From assembly GCF_026262505.1 (NCBI RefSeq), contig NC_067203.1, positions 9,734,001 through 9,798,000 on the forward strand: 64,000 nucleotides of DNA, written 5' to 3'. Below, piece after piece: positions 58,014 to 64,000 of the stretch; the first letter of the stretch is position 1, and every line of letters starts with the position of its first letter. This DNA comes from Trichomonas vaginalis G3. Lineage: Eukaryota > Parabasalia > Trichomonadida > Trichomonadidae. The translations under genes and the position numbers were made by a program. The notes below the pieces were generated by a model. The model made no database searches and was not told where the DNA came from. It was given only the letters and a program-made list of their open reading frames with translations.

Positions 58014-58967
58014 TTAAATATTATTTAAATATAATGGAGTAATAAAATAAATCGGAATTTCTATTAATTTATTGTCAACTTCAACTAATGCATTGCCGTT
58101 AATATATCTAACAAATTCAGCTATTGTGTCAAATCTTCGTCTTCTTTTTGTCATTGATTTATCAGTTTTTCCATAATCGAGATGAATTAAAACTTTATTC
58201 CCTTGTTTAAAATTCATGAGCCCCGAATTAATTTGTTCACGTTTAACATCATTCAACCTTTCCATTTGCTTTCTAATATATTCCCATTCTTTTGAAATAT
58301 CATTTTTCATTTCCACCGGTTTCATGTTTATTGTTCTATGCCATGTATTATTGTAATAATATACTAACTGCTGTATGATGGAGTCATGATTTCCATCCCA
58401 GTATATCTGACCATTAACCCCTAACGCATCTCTAAGAGTTCTCATTACCGCATCAACTATTTTATTATGAAACGTATATGGAGAGGATGAAAAGTAAAAA
58501 TTAATTTGTGGGAAATAATGAGCCATAGCTGCCTGAAATCCTTTATCACCATCACCCCTTATATTATCTACTCTTTCATGATCTAGTAAGTATTGAATAG
58601 CTCTTCTTGTTTCCTGTTCTGTTTTCCCTTTCACCGGAATGCAATATAAATATCTGGTGTTAATGTTAATGGCAAATAAATAAGTAACGTTTCCTCTTGA
58701 ATATTCTAAATGATCGATTTCGTATGAATATGGATATGGTGCAAATGAAGGGCGACTAAATTTTTCCTTTAACGGTTGAATTTTTGGGTCAGTTGGTTTA
58801 TTTAATATTTTGAAATCCTTTTTAAAATCTTTTTGCTTCTTTAATGTTTGAAATGGATATAATAAAGTGAATGATGAAGGATTAACTGAAGGAGGAGGAG
58901 GTACTGTCGTTGGAGGGTTTGGTGTTGCAGGTGGTTTAATTTTATCTGCTTTGATTTTGGATTTCAT
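58014..58967 (-). CDS. RVE-type (retroviral-like) integrase
   Basis: 317 aa, open. After a Pro-rich N-terminus (ATPNPPTTVPPPPSVNPS) the catalytic core has SYEIDHLEYSRGNVTYLFAI (first Asp), VDNIRGDGDKGFQAAMAHYF (second Asp) and YTFHNKIVDAVMRTLRDALG (third acidic residue, an Asp here), and then NNTWHRTINMKPVEMKND, the usual H-x-x-x-x-x-x-P stretch. The C-terminus (FKQGNKVLIHLDYGK) is an SH3-like tail. It would cut and join element ends to target DNA. It overlaps the upstream 192 aa gene by 4 bp, so the two are probably co-expressed. Confidence 0.85.
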   Translation of the reverse strand: MKSKIKADKIKPPATPNPPTTVPPPPSVNPSSFTLLYPFQTLKKQKDFKKDFKILNKPTDPKIQPLKEKFSRPSFAPYPYSYEIDHLEYSRGNVTYLFAININTRYLYCIPVKGKTEQETRRAIQYLLDHERVDNIRGDGDKGFQAAMAHYFPQINFYFSSSPYTFHNKIVDAVMRTLRDALGVNGQIYWDGNHDSIIQQLVYYYNNTWHRTINMKPVEMKNDISKEWEYIRKQMERLNDVKREQINSGLMNFKQGNKVLIHLDYGKTDKSMTKRRRRFDTIAEFVRYINGNALVEVDNKLIEIPIYFITPLYLNNI

Positions 58968-59542
58968 TCCCCCTTCATTAATTCTGGATGTATTCTATTC
59001 ATTTGTTTTAAATATGCTGTATATAAAGGTTTGATATACTTTCCCGCTTCGAGTTTATGTTGAAGGATGAATTCCAAAAGTTGATCTTCATTTAAAAGTC
59101 GGGCTGAATATGGTTTAACTAATGAATCATAAATTAAAGCTTGTGCTTCATTTATGGTCTGAAGGACCTGGGCGTTTTGCACCTTTTGTTTTTGTTCCTT
59201 TGGTTTTTGCGGCTCAGGATTATATAATTTATATAATTTATATAATTCATCAATATCTTCTTCTGTTAATACTTTATTTTTGAAATCTTTCAATTGTTTA
59301 AGTTGTGATTTACTTTTTCCCTTTGAATATTCATTATTTTTAATTTTGTCTTTAATTTTAGAAATTATTTTATCATGATATTTCAAAACTTCATTTTTAT
59401 AATACGAATAATAATAATCCATATCATCACCCGTTATATTGTTATCATGTTTTTGGAGATATGATTTTAATTCATAATAATTAAGAAAATTTTGATTAAG
59501 TACTAAATCATCAATTAAATTTTTTAAATCTACGCTATTCAT
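58964..59542 (-). CDS. helical hypothetical protein, integrase partner
   Basis: 192 aa, highly charged and Lys/Tyr/Leu-rich (YELKSYLQKHDNNITGDDMD; KLYKLYNPEPQKPKEQKQKV). All-helical, with a C-terminus EFILQHKLEAGKYIKPLYTA. Directly upstream of and overlapping the integrase gene. It might supply the N-terminal functions of the integrase as a separate chain, or be a terminal-protein candidate; both are guesses. Spacer 59543-59644 has no feature. Confidence 0.45.
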   Translation of the reverse strand: MNSVDLKNLIDDLVLNQNFLNYYELKSYLQKHDNNITGDDMDYYYSYYKNEVLKYHDKIISKIKDKIKNNEYSKGKSKSQLKQLKDFKNKVLTEEDIDELYKLYKLYNPEPQKPKEQKQKVQNAQVLQTINEAQALIYDSLVKPYSARLLNEDQLLEFILQHKLEAGKYIKPLYTAYLKQMNRIHPELMKGE

Positions 59543-59644
59543 TTATATAAAAATAAAATAAGTGTTTTAAGGGTGCCCGCCTCTTTGAATCATAGTATCA
59601 AAACCATTATTTACGGTTCCTTTTGTCTCTTCTGTGGCATTTTA

Positions 59645-62600
59645 TTAAATAAATGGCATACAACATCCATTTTCACAACATACAGCCTTAGTGTGTGCTC
59701 CTGTTAATGCAGTCTTACCGATTGTTAAGCGAGTCATTGACCCGTTTTTAAGTTGTAAATTAATATTCTGACCATCAAATATCACTTTATCATTTATTAT
59801 ATCCAAATAATTTTTAGGTGTTAATTGTTTATTTTGTCTTAAACTAACACCTTTCATTTTTTGTGCAATCTTTTTAAAATCACTTCCATCAATTGAACCG
59901 TTGAATGAAGTATAACACTTAGGACATAAAGCAACCATGTTATCACCTTGTTTCTCAATTGCTAAACCCAATAACTTCTTCTCATGTGCTTTTTCTTCAG
60001 CTTTATTCTTTAATTTAGGTTTAAATTTCTCATTAAAACAGAAGAAATCAAAAGGTGCGAATTTGTAAATGTTTTTATCATAAAATTTTTTATCGGTTAC
60101 AATTGCTTGAAATGCTTGAGTGTTAGGAAGATTTGGGTCGCCAGCGATTGCCCAATAAGATGAATCAGTATCACCTTCAATGAAATGAAAACGATTAACA
60201 TCCATGCATTTATACATAAAATCATAAATGAAAACCAAATACCAGTATTTTGCGTTATCTAAAGTGAAGAATGCCTCTTGTAAACATGTATCACATCTAT
60301 AAAATCTATCTTTAAGCATCACTTGATACGTATCCTCTCCTATTTCTCTTATGTTTTTAAACTTATTTGACATACATGCAACGCGTGCCTTCTGTGCATT
60401 CATTATTTTAGTCTTTGCGTAATTTTGTGTATTCATTGCATCGTAACCATATGATCCATTAAGTGAAATCTTGCAAAATAAACTTTTTCCTTTATTTCCT
60501 TCTAATTCAGCCTTTTGTCTTTCGTTCATAAATTCATTCGCAAATTCATTAAAACAAGTATTTTTCGTAAATGTTAAAATTGATTGAATGTCATCAATGA
60601 TAAAATGAAATCTGTCTATTAGATACCAAAGATAATAAGAAGAAAATGGTTGATATTGGTTGTGTGTTGATGCTAACTGAGTTAATTTCCTCTGTTTCTG
60701 GTCAACTGGTAGATTGTTTGATTTCATGTAATTATACATAAAACCACCAATTGTTTTTTCATCTGTGATAATATCAAAGTTTCTTATTATTGGTAAAAAG
60801 TTTATGTAATCATTAATGTATTTTTCATCAATGTGACCCTTTACTTCAGCCACGAATAAAGTATTTTTCTTCTTAATTATTCCCAGTGCTTTTGCTTTCT
60901 TTGTTGCTGTATCACAAATGATAACACCATTCAATCTTCCCGGCATATACATTTTATGGTCAGTATATTGAATGAAATCATGAGGATTAGATGAAAATGA
61001 TGAAGGATATAATGAATTAAAGTCAACACCAACGAAATGAGTCATAATGTTGGAAGTGTCCTCATTTGATACAGTTTTAGTTTCTGGATTATATGAAAGT
61101 TTATTAATGTGCGTGATTCCTTTAAGATTTACTCTATGTTGAACATTTGATAAACCACCAGTAATTCCATTACGGAGGATGTGATAAGCTTCAACTGAAT
61201 CTAGAGTCATTGGTAAATTATTTTTTAATGTATAATTTCTTAAATTGATTCTTAAACGTTGAACATCTTCATCTTTATTTGATTTTACGACATTGCAATA
61301 ACAACACATTAACTGACAATTTTCTTTGGTATGTGGTTTTTCATTATCGATTCTATCTAATGTTGGTTTATTAGCATATGTAAACGCTTTACCACACATT
61401 TTGCATTTAGATGAAAGGATTAAATCGTGATAGTATTGATAGTCATCCATTGAAACATTGTTTTTAGTATCCCTTTCTGCTTTTTCATCTTGTTTCTTAT
61501 ATGAATCAATTTTATATTTCCAATACTTTTTTGTTAATTCAAAACTTGATTCCACATTTTCTTCTTCTGGATATGTTTCGTTAGGATTGAAGTTCTTATA
61601 TGCTAACGCGTAACGAATCATTGATGCATTCGATGATAAAGAAAGATTATGAAGCATGTCAATTTTATAAACAAATGTTTCTTCAATAATTTTATCAATT
61701 GGGTCAATCATAATTTCAACGTCTTTATTGCAATAATGAATAAAATATTCTAATCTATTCTCAAAATTTTTAGCATCATTGAGATATATTTGATAATCTG
61801 AATCGGATATTGTTTCTTGAGTTAATGCTGAATAAAATGAATCTTTGAATGGTTCCACTTTATATAATTCATCTTCGTAATTCTCCCATGTGATGAATTG
61901 ATAAGGGAAAAAGGATTTAACACGTGATTTATTGTTTCCGAAATCTTGAGTGAATTGGTCTAATGTTCCACCCGCTATATAATTTCTGATGTCAATAAAT
62001 CTTAATTCATATGGACAGTTTGTTTTCTTTACAATGATTTGCTTAAATTGAGAAGAAGAACCCAGCATTGATTTTATTTTCCATTTTGCAGTGTTTAAAT
62101 CACGAAGAATTAAATTTAAATCAAACTTTCCCGAATTAAAACCTATGATATTCACTTTATTGAATTCCTCATCTAGAAGTTCTTTAAATGCTTCCTTCTG
62201 TTTTTCATTTAATGTATGGGACAAAGTCCCCGCCGTTTGGTCCGTTTGCGGCTTCATTAATTCTTCATATTGTTCAATATTTGATTTAGCAACTAATGAA
62301 CAGGTTGAAAATAAAAATTCAATCCAATCAGAGATGAACGAATCACTTGATGTTAAGCAAAAATTCCTCGTAAATGTTTTATCACGGTCTACGACCTCGC
62401 CGCTTCGGTCTGAAAGACCTTCAGGACTCAAAGAGTCCGTTTGCGGCTTTATTTTGACAGTTGATGATACCATAAATGGTTTTAAGTAAGCGTTCAAAGT
62501 TGCACATTCAGAAAGTTGAAGTTCTTCTTTAGTCTCTAATGTTTCGAAGTCAAAAGTAATATAATATCTTGTTGGTTTATAATATTCCTGCAAATTGTGA

Positions 62601-63184
62601 GCTAATAGCCATTGATATATCTTCTGTTTCGTGATATGTGGTGCATATGGTTGTTGTGTGTTTTGCAATTGAACGTCTTGAATTAATCTTCCATTATTTT
62701 CTTTACATTTCTCACAATGTTTTAAAAATCTTCTTTGGTTTTTCCTTTCTGGGTCATCACGGATAGAATATACTTCTTCTTTGCAAAAGGGGCAAACTTT
62801 ATATCCTGTGAGTGCTTCAACGTCTGTAATTCTGTCAGCGTGAAGTTTTCCACATGGACTCTGTGTTAATAAAATATTTACTGTTTCAAATTCTGGATCT
62901 ATCATTATTGATTCCACTAATGGAAAGTCTACCTTATTTATGTCTACGTCTTCTGGTTGAGGGTCACAATAATAAAAATCAATATTAACGTTTAACATTC
63001 TTGCTAACCTCTCACTTTCTGATGAAATGTCAAATCCTTCATATGCATCTATGGCTTCATTTAAATAACTTCTACGAGTTTTAGGATTAACACCATCAGG
63101 AATGTTATAGAAGCGTTTAAATAACCTTCTACCTTCGGCTCTTATTTGATTATCATTCATTTTAGCTGTTCCGTTTTTGTTCAT
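59645..63184 (-). CDS. family B DNA polymerase with internal HNH/zinc segment
   Basis: 1179 aa, open. An N-terminal zinc-ribbon-like part has CPFC (131-134) and HCEKC (157-160 region). Exonuclease motifs: ExoI YITFDFETLE (D212, E214), ExoII IIGFNSGKFDLNL (346-358), ExoIII YFIHYCNKDVE (480-490). Then CKMCGKAF (594-601) with LDRIDNEKPHTKENCQLMCC and YCNVVK (609-634), an HNH/recombinase-VII-like, four-Cys segment sitting between exonuclease and palm. Palm motifs: A VGVDFNSLYPSSF (D721), B KISLNGSYGYD (N909), C IEGDTDSSY (D1005, D1007). These cover the exonuclease and palm sets expected of a proofreading, probably protein-primed polymerase. Codons 247-268 and 310-322 come from GC-rich micro-inserts. 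Confidence 0.9.
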   Translation of the reverse strand: MNKNGTAKMNDNQIRAEGRRLFKRFYNIPDGVNPKTRRSYLNEAIDAYEGFDISSESERLARMLNVNIDFYYCDPQPEDVDINKVDFPLVESIMIDPEFETVNILLTQSPCGKLHADRITDVEALTGYKVCPFCKEEVYSIRDDPERKNQRRFLKHCEKCKENNGRLIQDVQLQNTQQPYAPHITKQKIYQWLLAHNLQEYYKPTRYYITFDFETLETKEELQLSECATLNAYLKPFMVSSTVKIKPQTDSLSPEGLSDRSGEVVDRDKTFTRNFCLTSSDSFISDWIEFLFSTCSLVAKSNIEQYEELMKPQTDQTAGTLSHTLNEKQKEAFKELLDEEFNKVNIIGFNSGKFDLNLILRDLNTAKWKIKSMLGSSSQFKQIIVKKTNCPYELRFIDIRNYIAGGTLDQFTQDFGNNKSRVKSFFPYQFITWENYEDELYKVEPFKDSFYSALTQETISDSDYQIYLNDAKNFENRLEYFIHYCNKDVEIMIDPIDKIIEETFVYKIDMLHNLSLSSNASMIRYALAYKNFNPNETYPEEENVESSFELTKKYWKYKIDSYKKQDEKAERDTKNNVSMDDYQYYHDLILSSKCKMCGKAFTYANKPTLDRIDNEKPHTKENCQLMCCYCNVVKSNKDEDVQRLRINLRNYTLKNNLPMTLDSVEAYHILRNGITGGLSNVQHRVNLKGITHINKLSYNPETKTVSNEDTSNIMTHFVGVDFNSLYPSSFSSNPHDFIQYTDHKMYMPGRLNGVIICDTATKKAKALGIIKKKNTLFVAEVKGHIDEKYINDYINFLPIIRNFDIITDEKTIGGFMYNYMKSNNLPVDQKQRKLTQLASTHNQYQPFSSYYLWYLIDRFHFIIDDIQSILTFTKNTCFNEFANEFMNERQKAELEGNKGKSLFCKISLNGSYGYDAMNTQNYAKTKIMNAQKARVACMSNKFKNIREIGEDTYQVMLKDRFYRCDTCLQEAFFTLDNAKYWYLVFIYDFMYKCMDVNRFHFIEGDTDSSYWAIAGDPNLPNTQAFQAIVTDKKFYDKNIYKFAPFDFFCFNEKFKPKLKNKAEEKAHEKKLLGLAIEKQGDNMVALCPKCYTSFNGSIDGSDFKKIAQKMKGVSLRQNKQLTPKNYLDIINDKVIFDGQNINLQLKNGSMTRLTIGKTALTGAHTKAVCCENGCCMPFI
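62218..62252. repeat. in-frame GC-rich micro-insert in polymerase gene
   Basis: On the minus strand GCCGCAAACGGACCAAACGG, then CGGGGACTTTGTCCC. Shares GCCGCAAACGGAC with the 62386-62447 insert and the peptide KPQTD at its start. The frame is kept. Confidence 0.65.
62386..62447. repeat. in-frame GC-rich micro-insert in polymerase gene, long form
   Basis: About 62 bp made of four small palindromes (GGTCTACGACC, GGTCTGAAAGACC, GGACTCAAAGAGTCC, and GCCGC/GCGGC ends). Read on the minus strand it adds residues like KPQTDSLSPEGLSDRSGEVV between ExoI and ExoII without breaking the frame. Confidence 0.7.
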
Positions 63185-63247
63185 TTATGTAAGAATAAAA
63201 AATTAAAAAATAAATAAAAATAAAGTTTATTTTTTTAAAGTCCAGGG
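63185..63247. promoter_or_regulatory. T/A-rich spacer upstream of the polymerase gene
   Basis: Minus-strand TTTTATTTTTTAATTTTTTA, then TTCTTACATAA ends at the polymerase ATG. It is the standard start context of element B genes. Its far end holds the palindromic GGACTTTAGCCCTGGACTTT that ends the upstream gene. Confidence 0.45.
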
Positions 63248-63982
63248 CTAAAGTCCATAAAATGAATTAAGAACACATAAATTTTTATCATCTGCGACGT
63301 GACGAATACATTTTAATTTACTCAAGAATGCGTACCCTGATACATTAAATCTAATTCCTGTCTTATTTAATTTCACAACTTTGAAAAGGAATGTATGAAT
63401 AGCTATAAAATGATGAGATGATGTTTTATGGGTTGCTTCCATTTTTTCTGAAATAAATGAATAAATATAATGTTTATAAGTTTTCATATCTTTTATATTC
63501 TTAATAACGAATGGTATAGACCTTTCAACTTCGTCTTCCTTCGGTGCTGTTCTTTCATATGAAACATTATTAGTATCTTCAATAATGAAACCACAATCGC
63601 ATAAAATTTTATATGTACCAATTGTTTCTTTTGATATTTTATCTAACAAATCAAAAACTTTATCAACACCTGTACATTTATTTAAATAATAATTTGTGTA
63701 AATATCATGGTCTTCTTTCTTAATCGTATTTGTTGCATATGTTACATTTTTCAGTGCTTTTTTGAATTTTTCAGAATCAAGAGGAGGTGAAAGTAATATA
63801 CATGGATAATCTCCATCGTCAATAAATTGTAACTTATGTTTATGAATAAATTTTGTGCCTTCTTCTGAAAGTGTTTCATCTATTTCACCATCTAATAAAT
63901 TTTTAGTAGATTCCAAAAAGTAATTTTTATATCTTTCTTCATGAGATTTTTGAACTTCTGATTCTGAAGCTGGGATATTCAT
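63248..63982 (-). CDS. hypothetical protein, 244 aa
   Basis: Open and just inside the window. Acidic helical start (MNIPASESEVQKSHEERYKN), then an alpha/beta body with several Cys/His (YKILCDCGFIIEDTNNVSYE; SSHHFIAIHTFLFKVVKLNK; KLKCIRHVADDKNLCVLNSF). I considered a cysteine protease and a terminal protein, but no catalytic set is clear, so no function is given. The last codons and stop lie in the GGACTTTAG palindrome. Directly upstream of and same-strand as the polymerase gene. Confidence 0.5.
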   Translation of the reverse strand: MNIPASESEVQKSHEERYKNYFLESTKNLLDGEIDETLSEEGTKFIHKHKLQFIDDGDYPCILLSPPLDSEKFKKALKNVTYATNTIKKEDHDIYTNYYLNKCTGVDKVFDLLDKISKETIGTYKILCDCGFIIEDTNNVSYERTAPKEDEVERSIPFVIKNIKDMKTYKHYIYSFISEKMEATHKTSSHHFIAIHTFLFKVVKLNKTGIRFNVSGYAFLSKLKCIRHVADDKNLCVLNSFYGL

Positions 63983-64000
63983 TAAACCCTCTACTTCATT

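Larger units (their letters stand above)
47108..64000. mobile_element. Maverick/Polinton element B, looks whole as far as seen
   Basis: At least 16.9 kb with capsid, packaging ATPase, integrase, polymerase, fibre and small virion-like genes, all open; I see no breaks. The left edge is put near 47108 (AGTAGTATATGAGTGCGGGT), where composition changes; it cannot be proved because the right end lies beyond the window. Open genes imply a recent arrival or continued selection. Polymerase subtype differs from element A. Confidence 0.8.

Noticed and set aside
62091-62489. Plus-strand ORF of 132 aa within the polymerase gene
   Set aside because: Antisense shadow of a gene with complete polymerase motifs.
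63248-63982. Cysteine protease or terminal-protein call
   Set aside because: Several Cys/His are present but no recognisable catalytic order; left as hypothetical.

Overview
The window reads as nuclear DNA of a parabasalid protist (trichomonad: Trichomonas, Tritrichomonas or a close relative; I cannot separate them). The reasons are strong AT bias with long gene-poor spacers, intron-less host genes, trichomonad-style initiator motifs (TCA-pyrimidine-T-like) a few bases before some start codons, a Pmp-like right-handed beta-helix surface protein, and two giant Maverick/Polinton elements, which are a hallmark of these genomes.

Layout. (1) 1-12.16 kb is accessory host DNA: a secreted-type surface gene (16-2081, minus) split by a 709 bp MITE with 194 bp terminal inverted repeats that look perfect; long AT-rich spacers; satellite-like arrays near 4.0, 6.6 and 7.3 kb; a broken DDE_1 (pogo/Tigger-like) transposase; a possible structured RNA near 7.0 kb; and a Pmp-like membrane protein (10175-11407, minus). 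(2) 12167-37335 is Polinton A, about 25.2 kb, with inverted terminal repeats and a 6 bp target duplication TTATGG on both sides. Its left arm keeps several open genes (Dam-type methyltransferase, small virion-like proteins, a phage-like fibre). Its right arm (integrase, polymerase, packaging ATPase, helicase, capsid and large structural genes) is broken in roughly two to three dozen places. It is a fossil. (3) 37.4-46.8 kb is a host block: 14-3-3, ARF-family GTPase, a small Ser-rich ORF, a ubiquitin-like protein, an enolase-fold pseudoenzyme with an RIIa/Dpy-30 docking segment, and the TRAPP subunit Bet3. (4) About 47.1 kb to the window end is Polinton B, cut by the window edge. Every gene visible there is open, and its right end is not seen.

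How the genes fit together. Both Polintons show the usual kit: hexon-like major capsid protein, FtsK/HerA-type packaging ATPase, RVE-type integrase and a family B DNA polymerase. To this they add phage-tail-fibre-like proteins that share a C-terminal domain, and very small amphipathic, pVI-like proteins. The two polymerases belong to clearly different subtypes, so these are two lineages sitting about 10 kb apart. Polinton B's polymerase carries an HNH/zinc segment between its exonuclease and palm domains. Polinton B is also peppered with short GC-rich palindromic inserts, some of them in frame inside coding sequences. In both elements, divergent gene pairs are separated by only 17-40 bp of T/A-rich, partly palindromic DNA, which suggests compact two-way promoters unlike those of the host.

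Limits: all family calls come from reading motifs. No searches, alignments or folding were run, and element B's ends could not be confirmed.
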